A stretch of 64,000 bases of DNA from Sclerodactyla briareus (taxonomy: Eukaryota; Echinodermata; Holothuroidea; Dendrochirotida; Sclerodactylidae). Below are positions 12,945 to 23,947 of this stretch, piece after piece (the stretch's first letter is position 1; every line of letters starts with the position of its first letter). The notes beneath the pieces are model-generated. The model searched no databases. It worked only from the letters and a program-made list of their open reading frames with translations, and had not been told where the DNA came from. A program made the position numbers and the translations under genes. Location: positions 124,001-188,000 of the forward strand of contig JAODTK010005862.1 of the NCBI GenBank assembly GCA_026419785.1. The letters run 5' to 3'.

Positions 12945-13640
12945 AAGGGTCTAGTGGTCACGAAGAACTGATCTAGAAGGTCCAAGGTCCTTAGGTCAAT
13001 GAGTGGTCAGAAAGTCAAAAGTAGGTCCTAGATGTAGTTTACAACACAGACGAAAACCATTCTCCACAATGTCATCCCCTTTAAATGAAATCTTCTACAG
13101 GACATCACTGGAGAGAGCGTGTGATAGAAGTGTTTTAGTATGCCGGTGCAATTGACTTATTGGTTGGCTGCAACAAGACGAGTCGTCACAAAGAACTGAT
13201 CCCGAGGTCATTAGGTCAAAGTAGGTCGTTATATGTCGTTATATGTCCGTTAGGCCAACCCCCTATCAAGTTGGGTTGCGAAGATGGAGGTTTTGAAGTT
13301 ATCGGTTTTTCAGAGGCGGTATGACCCTTTTGCAGAGGACATAACTAGAAATAGCAAGTGATGAAGTGTTTTGCAATTGACTTATTGCAATTAATATTGG
13401 TTTTGTTGTAAAGACTAAAAAGTCTGGTCGTCACAAATAATTGACCCCAATGGTCACAAAGTCATTATGTCAAAGGAGGTCAAAGTAGCACATCAGATAT
13501 GGCTTGCACAGACGAATAAAATTATCCATTATGCCAACCCTCTAGAATGTTCATTGCCGAGAAATATGCAGATTACCTCTCCGTGACCTTGAATGACCTT
13601 GGACCTGATACCATCAAAAAATACAAGTTCTTCCGCTTCA
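12945..13640 (+). repeat. Diverged tandem repeat, about 3 units of 225-250 bp
   Basis: A block beginning GTCAC(G/A)AAGAACTGATC ... GGTCATTAGGTCAA... recurs at about 12,957, 13,183 and 13,431. Each is followed by AGTAGGTC and a CAGACGAA or GCCAACCC element. Spacings are about 226 and 248 bp. The array abuts the LINE 3' end, so it could be its 3' tail, but I see no proof. Confidence 0.65.
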
Positions 13641-13744
13641 TATCTGCAACCCACACGCACGATTACTTTCTGAAGATTGACCCCTCCTGACCTTACACGA
13701 CTTGAAAAATTAAAAAATAGGAATAAAAAATTGTGAACAGATCC

Positions 13745-13842
13745 ACATACATACATACATACCTACATACATACATACATACATACATACATACATACAT
13801 ACATACATACATACATACATACATACATACATACATACATAC
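13745..13842 (+). repeat. (CATA)n microsatellite
   Basis: About 24 near-perfect CATA units, with one CCTA variant near 13,761. Confidence 0.97.
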
Positions 13843-14134
13843 AATGTAAGTAGTCAGCAATGACTTTCTTCGGCGGATTTGCATTTTCCTTGAGACCACA
13901 AAAGTATACTTAATGCACTGATCACTTATACGTTAATGGTGCAACGATATCCAGTAGCTTGAAAGCTGACATAGAATAGTTTTGTTAAATTTATGGTCAT
14001 AAACAGGTCTGTATGAAGCCTCGAATGGGTGTGAAATTTCAAATATATAAGCATGGTGGTCCTGGTCATCTAGAATGAAGATATCAAGTTTCAAGGATTA
14101 GGCACTCGTTCTCATTAAACGACAATTTCTTCAT

Positions 14135-14172
14135 TTGATCATATATATATATATATATATATATATGATCAA
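14135..14172 (+). repeat. Palindromic (AT)n with TTGATC/GATCAA ends
   Basis: TTGATC, then 26 bases of alternating AT, then GATCAA. The whole 38 bases are self-complementary and could extrude as a cruciform or hairpin. Confidence 0.9.
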
Positions 14173-15864
14173 CAGAGCGAACATGTCTTTCATATACATA
14201 TATGCTTGAACGAGGAACGACTACTAAGAATTTGGCTAGTATGTCGGGTATGAACCCCACGCTGGCTTACCATTTGCCATGGATATTGGGGTACTTACAT
14301 TACACTTTAAAAAATGTTGCGTGCAAATACCACTTGATAAATCTGGTTTTTCTTCCATCCTGGGTAAAACATTTCCTGCAAAATGTGTAAAATAGTACTC
14401 TGACTGGGTAAAACAAATTGTCCAGGAGGTTTTGTGACAAACATTTTTTAGAGTGTAGGTCTTGCTATATTAACTCAATGACTGGTGAGCATTCTTCGAA
14501 CTTGTTCGTCTCAGAGTTCAGTAGGCTAGCAGGAAGAAAGCTTCTAAAGCATTTTTGGCAAAGTACATGGAGGGTTTAGGCCACCCAAACCACCCCTTTC
14601 CTGGGAGTGAACAAAGGCGATCGAGATGAATGAACGATTGAGAGTCAGCCAAGATCTAACATAATTGGTTACAAGGGGTTATCTATTGTTTGTTATGGCC
14701 GAAAACTAAAATTACAAACATAACAGGTCAACGTGGACATTAGTATGGATTTAATGCGCTTCCAGCTTTGCCTAATCAAAGATGGGAATTGTTTTATTCC
14801 CTCCGATTTAATCAGAAAAGTCGCATCACCCTTCTCACTGTAATAGCCATCGCCGTTCATATTACCACCATAGTGTGCCAAGAGAGAATATGCTCATCTC
14901 TGTTATCACGTAGGTAAGCAATCGCCTTGCGGTGGAGTGGTAACCTCGTTAATTTTGATTCCTTTTTTCTACCAAGTAGTTTATTTCCCGATCTTTGGTC
15001 ACGCCACGAAGCCCTCTTCCTGTGTTTTACATCCATGTCAGTGGGATTCACTAAACCCTCAGTCTTTCCTAAACATCTCACTCATCCCCGACTCACTACG
15101 GACGCGCATGTCAACTATTCTTTACAAGATTGGCAACTAGTTTTAGTAGGGGGCAGAAACCCACAACCCACAGTACGGAAGAATGGTAAAGACTGGTATC
15201 AGTGATACTTTGGCAAGCAAATATTCCGGGTTCGAAATCCAGCATTCATCGATGTTTTCTCTAGGCGTCTGTACTTGCAGTTGCGATGGGCGAGGAAGAT
15301 GGTCCTCCACTCATGGATCCGCCTAATTCTTCACTGCAGTCGATTTTCTGGGGTTACTGGGGTTCGTCATGGGATATCTGCGATAAGTCTCGTCTGTCGG
15401 CGTTGAGCAGTCACCCGAAGCTGAGGCTCTCAATCTGGGGACCCTCACGGTTGATCGAAACCATATTGTAAAATCTCCCGTCATGATCCTATTACTCATC
15501 CTTATTGTCCTTGAAAAGCGTATTTTTCATGTCCAGCAGCATGCCAAACTTATCATTAGGTCATGGTCCATGGGTACCATCGGAGTGACCATTCGTTGCA
15601 TAATGTATATAATTCGGTATAATCGCTCTCGTTCTGTATATCATTCCACATACATCCTCAACCGACCTTGAACGCCTTCATGAACTCTACTTCCTAATTT
15701 GCGACAATCAATGACATCAGGAATATCGTGTTCACAAGATTGAAGTCACATACAGAGGCACAGAGAACACACCCATACACACGACCGCGTGAACTGCATT
15801 ATAAAGCCCTTTCCACCTTGCCCGGGTATATATTCCTCCTCTATTTTCAATGTTTTCACTTCAG
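14173..15864. other. Rest of the intron-like span, no gene recognised
   Basis: No assignable frame. A pol III B-box-like GGTTCGAAATCC lies at about 15,212-15,223 without a convincing A box or tRNA fold around it. The last 30 bases (to 15,864) are pyrimidine-rich and end in TTCACTTCAG, a plausible 3' splice site for the following GIMAP-like exon. Confidence 0.4.
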
Positions 15865-16520
15865 GAGACCTTTGGTGGAGATTTTCTACGGTACTGATTT
15901 ATCCTTGTATTCACCCACGGGAACCATTCTTGAAGTGGACTCGACGTTCTGACCCCCATCCGCGGACGTCGACGACCCGGGGGGAACATTTCGAGCAGAC
16001 AGAAAGAACGGTTCTCTTGATGAGAAGGGGCTTCGTCCATCTCATACAATACATGGCGTGGCGGGTGGTTAGCCATCGATAACCATCAGTGTTCCCCGTT
16101 TGAGGCGAGGAGGCATCGAGACTCATATTATCCATGATTGATGAAATGCGAGAGAGAAATGACCCGCCAGTGTACACACATAAGTTCTTTGAAGAAGAGG
16201 CACGCGAGTGGAAAAGGGAGAGGGAAGAGACGGTCGACGGGGGGAAGGTCTTGAAGAAGGAGGAAACTAGAGGATATGCACTTGTAGAGACGATCCTAGC
16301 GCGCAACCCTGACCAATCACAAGGGAAGAGATATTGAGAGGGTAAACATGCACCGTGAAGAGGATCGTAAATTATCGAGAGAGCAGCAGGTCAAACGAGA
16401 TGAGAAAAGACAACCAATGGTATCGTCTCCTGTTGTGGGCATAGTAAAAGACTGGTTGCCGGTTCATTCAAGTTCGTTTTCTTCGGAAGTGTTGGGATCG
16501 GAGTACTAATTAAATTGTAA
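15865..16520 (+). pseudogene. GIMAP/AIG1-type GTPase, second exon (G4 to C-terminus), frame-broken
   Basis: Directly after a pyrimidine-rich AG the sequence reads ETFGGDF. ILVFTHG follows at 15,901-15,921, matching the family's G4 strand (VVFTRGD). A frame change follows. FEQTERTVLLMRRGFVHLI (about 15.99-16.05 kb) and CSPFEARRHRD (about 16.09-16.12 kb) correspond to the G5/C-terminal helix region. From 16,134 a clean 67-codon frame runs MIDEMRERNDPPVYTHKFFE and on to VETILARNPDQ. The tail continues in another frame as ITREEI and then VNMHREEDRKLSREQQVKR. The islands at 36 kb and 53 kb share the same acceptor, G4, FEAKRHRD, YTH and ILARxP-xIT order. At least three frame changes are present. 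Likely partner of the exon at 6.34 kb. Confidence 0.72.
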
Positions 16521-17924
16521 CTGTGTTCCATCTCATCAGGAAGTCTGGAGGGACACCTCAGGAAGATGGACATACCCTACGAGGGGGTTCAATATCAGCG
16601 CAATTGATTCTGTGTGTTCCATATCATACAGACTATTATTCACCAGTATAGGAAAGTCGTCAATTTTCGAAATCGAAAATGGTGAAAGTATTAATGTCAA
16701 GACAAACAACAAACCCCGGCGTGAATAATTATGGTTATATTCCTCCCCACCACGAGTGTGCGCCATGCTGGAAGTTACTGTTCTTAAGTGCGAGAAGCAG
16801 TACGGTATTTTTAACGATTGTTATATGGAAGAATATGGAATGCGCCGGAGGCGCAGAGGACTGTATATTGTTTTACAAATTGATGTTTTACTAGTGCCTA
16901 TGTGCGACCGGCCAGTGCTGTTCTGTGCTGGAAAACTATATTATAGGTTCAAACCCCAGTTCAATACGACGTCCTATGTGGCTGATAGGCTTCAGAGTTG
17001 GAGTCCATTTGCCGAGAACCTAAGGGGGGAGAATCCCCATCGCCACAAATAACCGCAATGACGTCGAAGTTGAAACAACCACAGATTACCATGTTATGTA
17101 TTCCATTGCATCTGAGAATTATTCGTATCCGTGATCTGGTGGCTTAGTTGAAGGTGTAGCAACCAGTCCGGTCCAGATTTACCCGATTCCGTGGTTAAAA
17201 ATCGTTTGTAATTTGCGATCCCCGAGTGAGAGGGTAGACAATTTTCCAAAAATGCACTCCGTTTTGGAAGCAGATTGATTCATGTTACATTCAATTCATT
17301 GCGTGTCTGTACGCAATAATATTTCATCGTCACTGATCGACTCCCGATAATGATCGATCCCGAGTCCTACCACTATCAATCATATTCTCACCCGTAATAT
17401 CCATGCATTGAGGTCATCACTGCCCACCCTCTTACCCAGACTGCGACGGGTGGGGAAGGTGTCACCCCAATAATTGATAAATCCCTACATTCAAATATAT
17501 TCCATCATCATTTTGACCAAATCAAAACGTAGTTTAGTTCACAATTGAACGAGGTTTTGACTGTATGCTCGCAATGTCAGCATTGCGTGCAGTACCAATT
17601 GGGATTGCCCGGATATCCATAGGTGTTCACTCGTCATGAGGTTCGCCGATTAACAAACATGCATTTTCCCAGGTTTTGGTTTGTTTAATTCATAGTGGAA
17701 AACAAAGGGTTCGAATATTCATAATGAGTAGAGGAGGCTCGTTGTTCGTGATAGGATACGAAATCGGAATCCATATTGAAACAAAGGGTTTGTGAATCAT
17801 ACTGGAACAAACGGGCGGGGCTATTCATAATGGACGGAATCAAATTACTAGTGGCGAGTGAGATTCTGAACTCTCAACGGAATAAGAGGTTCGTAATAAT
17901 ATCTCCGCGACTCTGTAAGTGTCC
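16521..17924. other. No gene recognised
   Basis: No assignable frame. Possibly the 3' UTR or flank of the GIMAP-like gene. I saw no clear polyadenylation site that I would defend. Confidence 0.4.
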
Positions 17925-18122
17925 GGGGATAGTATGGTTCTGGGGTGTAGCCGCCGCCGTGCAAGCTCCGCCGCCGCGGAAATGTTAGGCGTTAACGCAA
18001 TAACTCTTAACGCTTTATCGAGTGATCTGAAACTTGGAGCACTTGTCCGCCCTAGTGACATCTGGATCAGTTCGGAAAGTGGGCATCACTTGCAATGCTG
18101 GGGGCCGCTAATTGCATAATTT
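17925..18122 (+). repeat. Dispersed repeat family B, copy 1
   Basis: Starts TGGTTCTGGGG-GTAGC, then a CCGCCGCC-rich patch, then GTTAACGCAATAACTC and AACGCTTTATCGAG. It ends with TTCGGAAAGTGGGC(A/G)TCACTTGCAATG. The same order recurs at 42.385-42.62 kb. Two diverged adjacent copies of the core lie at about 33.05-33.36 kb. The class is unknown. Confidence 0.75.
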
Positions 18123-18366
18123 ACGCACGTCACCAAAATATATGTGGTAGGGCGTTACCACTGCTCGCCAAAGAAGAGGGAGAACGAAGCATTTGTGGCT
18201 CCGTGCAGCAAAAATAATTACAAGTGTATGAAGCACTCTGCTCTCGTGCTCACCTGACATGGTTCATCGCACACATTCAATTAGAAACAATATCAGGATT
18301 AGTTAAACTAAATACACCTATGTCCGTTAATCGAAATGAGTTTAGTAATCACCGACAATAATTCTG

Positions 18367-19280
18367 GAGTGGATTCGGGAGTGGCTTCATAATAGGGCGC
18401 AAGAGTTGTCATTAATGCCATTTTCCGCCTGGCAGAAGGTCACCAGTGGGGTTCCCCAAGGCGTCGTTCTTTGGGTCCGTCTTTCTGGCCTCATGTTAAT
18501 GATCCTTAGATTCCGTAACAATCTTGGAGTTAAACATTTGGAGGAGACACAAATTTGTGTAGAGAAGCGCATTCGAATGATGATGTTGCAATTGTCGGAG
18601 GGATCAGAATTGATCTTCAAATGTTTTTGAATGAAGTGATGAATGTCGGCTTCTAATGACAACGCGTTTTTTTTTATTATTTAATGGTCAAGAAATCTAT
18701 GTAGTAAATTCTCGTGGGAGATATTGGTGTGTAATTCGATTTACATAGAAGTGTTGATGAGGAGCTGCTAGCCAAGGTGATTAGATTCTCCGTCCACTTA
18801 TACGTAATTGCAGTTATTGTTCTAGTGACGACACAGACATTGTTGTTAGGCTTTAAAACGGTTGGCAAGACCTCACTTGGAATTTTCGTGCAAGTGTGGG
18901 ATCCTCATTTCGCGGAAAATAGGTTGCTAATCGGGAACGTTTCAAGGAGGGTTTACGGACGGTCACTGTTCCGTCTGCGGATATGCCGCCGAGAGAGGAA
19001 AAAAAAATTAAAGCGTCTTGGTCTGACCCAGTGGAGCTAAAAGGACTAGAGGTCAAGAAGTTGTTGAAAATGGGCCATGGACGGGCCTTCGTCGACTATT
19101 TCTTTGAATTTTCTAATTTACACACTCATAGGAGCGTTGTCGTTTAGACACGCGGAAGTACTTTTTCTTCGAATCATAATTCTCAAATAATAAGTTAACA
19201 GTCTCACTGCGGATAATGTTGTTTGGTCTGAGAGTGAATGCCTTCAAGAACAGTTTGCCTTGTGTTCTTTCAACAATTAT
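18367..19280 (+). mobile_element. Non-LTR retrotransposon fragment, RT 3' half
   Basis: An uninterrupted frame at 18,367-18,630 reads EWIREWLHNRAQE and then WQKVTSGVPQGVVL. These are the WLxxRxQ and SGVPQGS motifs that sit before the catalytic YADD/FADD in Jockey/CR1-type reverse transcriptases. In another frame HSNDDVAI and DLQMFLN follow (the family's 'SNDDvaiLQ.DL..L..WS' segment). At about 18.89-19.03 kb VWDPHFAENRLLIGNVSRR and KKLKRLGL match the C-terminal 'VWxPhf..d...ie.vQRRAtr ... RLkkLgL' region. At about 19.1-19.25 kb FFEFSNLHTH and a SESxxxFKN-like end are visible. About 200 bp that should lie between the halves is missing. Degraded, with frame shifts. It differs from the 10-12.9 kb element. 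Confidence 0.8.
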
Positions 19281-20624
19281 GGGAAGTATTTAGTTCTTTG
19301 CTCCTTCTAAGGTGTTGGGGTTTCACCGTTCAGGGCTTCGTCTAGGACGATCCAGTTATGTCCGGGACGTTTTTACTAAACTTAACTAATCTAAACATTT
19401 TGGTCGTTTATGGAGAACAGCCCCCTCTGCTCCCACATTGAATATCAGAATCTTCGTCCTATCAGAAAATAAAACATTTCTTAAAACACTATGAATACGA
19501 ACCCTGCGCTTGTTACTAAATATCAAGACTTTTTTGTAATTGGAATAACGCATTTATGAACAATGAACCCATTCTCTCATTATGAATAGGGAATCTCACG
19601 AGCGATGATCCTTATGTGTAATGACCCTTGCGAACAATGTGAACTTTATAAAATATAACATTATTAACTATCGTTGCTGTAACCCCAAAGTTCATGACTT
19701 CTCTAAAACGGCATAACAAATTGACCCAGTACAGTTAGGAACTTTATCAGGTGAGGCCAACATTCCAGATGATGTTTCCATCGAAAAGGGGTTCATCAAT
19801 TTTGACTGTGCCACAAGGCCATTCGTCCTTCTGCCCACGTTATGACCAATAGGACATGAGTCTCGGCATACTGTCATTTCTTTCATTTCTACATAAGCAA
19901 AAGTCATGCTTTGTAAAGTGTGGATTTTCTGATTATCAGAGAAACGGCAACCCCTCCACACCAAGTTTCGAAGTTCCTGTGTTCACAGGTGTATGTAAGT
20001 CTCTTATATGGTAATAATCTATACACGTAGGAAGTTTGCCTAAATAAAACTGAACACAAAACTCCTATTATTTCATTTACGCAGTACGTTCATTATTTCT
20101 ACTCATTTTCCTAATTACCATTCACATTCGTTCCTTATCGCCTATTATTCGTTTTTGTCATCGTTCATATTGTTCTATTAGCATTTCTTTGGTTATTCAA
20201 GTTCATAAGTTCAATAGAATCAAGTTTGTAAAATTGCGTTCGTCAGCGTTACTTCATCAGCTCAGCCGCCCCATCAATGCTAACACCAAGCCTCAGCTAC
20301 ACTCGATCCCGCATTGTCCCGCATGCCATTTGCCGCGGTTTCCTCCGATACAGAAGGTTCACAGCCAGTTTTCCCTAATAGATTAAATACAAAACACCGA
20401 CTACGACAACGTACCACAGGTGCGGAACGGTACACAACGTCCTTTCGACTTAATTTACAGAACAAACCATGTGCAAAGAAAGATCCATTGTACAACACAA
20501 CCATTTTATAGCGGGCAAACTGGTCCCACGGTTCATTGTCGCCACGTATTCGCTATTTTCGCATCCATGCGAGTCCAGCCTATCATTTACAGTGAGCACG
20601 GGGGGGGGTGTGGTTTACAGTTTT
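19281..20624. other. No gene recognised
   Basis: No assignable frame on either strand. An 8-9 G run lies at about 20,600. Confidence 0.4.
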
Positions 20625-20653
20625 ACAGTATATATATATATAATATATATATT
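20625..20653 (+). repeat. Short (TA)n array
   Basis: TATATATA interrupted once by AATA. It is the first of five TA-rich arrays between 20.6 and 25.3 kb. Confidence 0.9.
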
Positions 20654-20828
20654 TGAGACGAGCGTTAACCCTGATAGCGTTGCCGTACACAAGGAAAGTA
20701 TCAGGTAGAGAGCGAATATATCGGGAACAATAACACATTTTGTGTATCACTTGCGATACCTATACAATGTGCGAAACAATGAAGCTTCGCTATACTTCCA
20801 GGCCTAGCGCCTGTACGGTGACTGATCG

Positions 20829-20866
20829 TATATAATATATATATCTATATATATATATTAATATAG

Positions 20867-20909
<43 letters not shown>

Positions 20910-20997
20910 TAGTAATAGCTATATATATATATATTATATATATATATATATATAGATGATATATATATATTATATACTATATATCTATATATACGAA
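20829..20997 (+). repeat. Long imperfect (TA)n array
   Basis: About 170 bp of almost pure A/T with TA dinucleotide core and scattered AA, TT, CTA and GATGA interruptions. It ends about 80 bp before the first readable Penelope-like coding sequence. Confidence 0.95.
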
Positions 20998-21076
20998 TAC
21001 AATGCGCCATATTCCATATTGACATCATCGGTGTGGCGAGGGGGACCAAACAGGAGTTGAGAACTTTAATTTTCTT

Positions 21077-22092
21077 TTGTCAGTGTACCATTTCTCCTTT
21101 CCTAAATTTACCCCTGTGGTTTCCCAATCCTCAGTCATCTTCTTAGATATGTCAGTTCTATTTGAAAATTGCACGATGGCTCTGATGTACATTTTGAGCC
21201 AACTGATTCACATAACTTTTTGCTCATACTTCTATCAACGCCCCATTCAGTATCATGGCCACTTCCCCTCATTCCCGACTACTTTGTGCGCGCCGCATTT
21301 GCTCTGACGAAGACAAAGTTTCCAGTCGGCCAGTAAACATTGAGAGTTCTCAAGGGGCTCCAGTATCCCTGCCGATGTTATAAGGCGGCCGCAAAACATC
21401 GGTAGTCGGTGTGGGCAACGTACACCGCACTTTGAACTACGAATGAACACAATGATAAAATGGGAATCCTAGCGTCTTGCCTTTCCATCCAACAATATAT
21501 CCCATCAGGAATATTATCTATAGGCATTACAAAACGTTGATGTCGGACCCATTCAACCCGGACAACATCTTTTCAGATCATCTAAACACTGCGTTCAGGA
21601 GAGACATAACCTTGCCTCGTGGCGAGCTGTCGCATCCTCACACGTACATAACATCCAGAGAAACCTCATGGTACCTTCTCTTGCAACCGGCGTCCATATT
21701 GCAACACTTGCGCAGTGGTATCTAAAGATACGGAACCCATTATTACTGGGGTCATAGGGATTTTTTTTCAAAACAGGTAAAAGGCCATTTTTCTTGTACC
21801 ACAGTGATGTTGTGTATGTATCACATGCAGAACTGCCGTGTGTTGCTGTTGTATGTAGGTGAAACAATACGGCGACTGGCAGATGAACGGGCGTGGTATG
21901 CCAGTCGCTGCCCATTTTAATGTTCCATCTTGTTAGTACTAAACGGATTTCAGAGTATCCGTTATCACGAAGGGTTATGTGACGACTATGACCCCTAGAG
22001 CAGAGAACGATTGTATATAGGCGAGAAACGCTGGAACCAATGGTATGAACACAAAATTGACTATTCTTAATCTCTAGTAGTTTGCGCAAACA
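21077..22092 (+). mobile_element. Penelope-like element fragment with GIY-YIG endonuclease end
   Basis: Plus-strand frames read the 3' part of a Penelope-like retroelement. VIFLDMSV-FEN (about 21.14-21.17 kb) matches the post-catalytic 'FLDl.l' segment. FCSYFYQRPIQYHGHFPSF and RRICSDEDKVSSRPVNI (about 21.29-21.34 kb) match the 'R.rRicSd...f' thumb segment. IRNIIYRHYKTLMSDP and FRRDITL (about 21.5-21.61 kb) match the 'R.n..L...l' linker. KGHFSCTTVM, then LYVGETIRRLADE (21,849-21,887), and finally RYHEGLCDD and HKIDYS (to about 22.06 kb) match the GIY-YIG domain and C-terminal end. The animal lineages I would compare first are Neptune-type elements. Several frame shifts are present. The reverse-transcriptase catalytic core is absent upstream, where (TA)n begins. 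Confidence 0.8.
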
Positions 22093-22940
22093 GTATTCTC
22101 GCAGTAATACATCAGTTTAATACTATAGTGCTTCGTTCTACGTGCGTAAATGCATGTGTTGTTTACTTTTCCCATTCATCTGCAGTACAGCTTGAGTAGC
22201 CATGTTATTGTCATTATTTCTAATCGAGCCTCAAAGTCTCTGAGTGAGCATTGTTAGTCGCATGAGCCGTTTTATTTCTTTGGTTGCTCAGTAATTCAGC
22301 AAAAGTGATGAGACAATAACGCGCGAATTTTCACTTGCTATTCATCGCGGTATAACTTTCATTCACGGCGTTTTATTTAAGTAAGGTCTGTCGTAGTTAC
22401 AGTTATTTTATCCTCGATAAAGGGTTTAAATCCGAAAGTCGGAATATGTTATAAACTTTCTAAGCCTCGTGGTCCAAATAAAGTAAAATAATATTTCTTT
22501 CCTCCCACATGGCTTAATGTTATTACGCCTCTGCCAGGGAAAACAAGTCGCTGCGTGTTTACCACTGTAGGCTTTTGGCCTTGGCCAGGTTGTAGCCCTT
22601 CCAAGACAACAGGTCCATCTGCAGAAAGCTTTGATTCGCTTCCTGGGCTCCGCATTTCTTTCGCAGTCGCAAAGCGACCTTTGGGTGAAAGAGTCATCGA
22701 GGTGAATTATTTGGCAGGTCTTCAATTGTGCCCGCGTGGTGACTACCGACGAATTTTCAGTCTAATCCTCATCACGCAGTCGGCATTCATTTTGTCTGAA
22801 CCCGGTCATTACAACAGGAAAAGACCAACTAATGTCCGTACCAGAAGATTGCTCGCGGTTGCAGGACGTTCATCTTGTTTGTGTACTTCTGGAGCTCAGT
22901 TAGCATAATGATGTCGTTGTATGGGGCATTAGGATGAGAC
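22093..22940. other. No gene recognised
   Basis: Open frames of 82-117 codons lie on both strands between 22.43 and 22.91 kb without a motif I can name. The minus-strand sequence could be the continuation of the CARD-like island upstream on that strand. Near 22.7 kb (-) the frames look protein-like but shifted. Confidence 0.3.
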
Positions 22941-22949
22941 TCGGGCCAA

Positions 22950-23280
22950 GGCTTCGACCAAATTCGGGAGATTAAAAATGTTCTCAGGCTTCTTTGCTCG
23001 TTACACGAGGTGTCCAGGCGGAGGATAAGGTCGTAATCGTCTTAGTCGGACGACTCTCCGACGTATGGAGAAACACAAAACTTAAAGCAGCAAGCAACCC
23101 TGAGCTTCCCGCTCGTCTATCTACCTTGAGAGCGATTGCTGGTCCTTCGTTCCTAGCCGTAGCAGTCCTATAGATGTCTTAGTGTCGATCTCTGTAATGC
23201 CTGACACGAGAAGATAGTCTTCACGATGCCTCTTGAGGAACTCTTTGTCTCTTCGTTGGTCATGGTAGGGATTCATCGCT
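22950..23280 (-). pseudogene. Possible CARD/death-fold domain exon, frame-broken
   Basis: On the minus strand, starting near 23,277, one frame runs about 50 codons. It reads MNPYHDQRRDKEFLKRHRED, then YLLVSGITEIDTK, then IGLLRLGTKDQQSLSR, then a stop. A following frame reads CVSPYVGESSD, and after one further stop DDYDLILRLDTSCNEQRSLR and TFLISR. The pattern is an N-terminal helix with L+xHR+xL, a 'GI(t)dID' turn, an LxRLG helix, 'L(t)KDQQSL', an R-rich turn, and a last helix of 'ydxxLxxL..t.n+.L..fL'. This follows the helix order of caspase-recruitment domains, which recruit partners in apoptotic and innate-immune complexes. The call is by pattern only. Two frame changes are needed, and the fold could be another death-superfamily member or chance. 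Confidence 0.38.
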
Positions 23281-23835
23281 TATTGGGCAACATCAAGAGA
23301 TCGTGAAGGGTATCAGAACATTTCTCCTGACCGGTCGGATTCCGCCTACGGTGTTTCTTAGGGCTTGGTATTCCTCGCATTCTTGATTCTTCACGCAAGC
23401 ATTTGAAGGAAATTCGGAGTCACAAGAATGGCGATGAGGCAGTCCATACCAGGCACATGCTGATGTTAACGGCTGACGCACACTGAGGGTCACTATCGTA
23501 ATATAGTCATGCAAGTAGGTTTAACGCTGTATAGACTCCGGATTGGTGAGTTTTCAGCTCTGTATTAAAAAACCCGGGTGGTTTTGCTCTGAATGGGAAT
23601 TTTGGAAAACAAAGAGTACATTTAGGGTGTGGTAAAATACGGAGTATACCTTTCGAGTCATTTCCTATATTCATTTTACTTGGATCAAGACCAATAGGAA
23701 CTAAAAAGAATTTTTAAGGCCTGTCCAGGTAGGAAAACATAGTGAACATCTTACCGGTATTGCTCGATGACCGCGGATGTTCAGAACATATCGAAGTCAC
23801 GCTAGATGCATAAGGTCAACACGTACAGGTCAACA

Positions 23836-23947
23836 ATATATATATAATATAATATATTATATATTATATAATATATATATATATATAATATATACTATAT
23901 ATATATATATATATATATATATCTATATATTAATATATATATATATA
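23836..23947 (+). repeat. Imperfect (TA)n array
   Basis: About 110 bp of TA core with AATA, ACTA and CTA interruptions. Third of the five arrays in this cluster. Confidence 0.95.

Noticed and set aside
15150..15235. tRNA or SINE head around GGTTCGAAATCC
   Set aside because: No A box at the right distance and no cloverleaf by eye.
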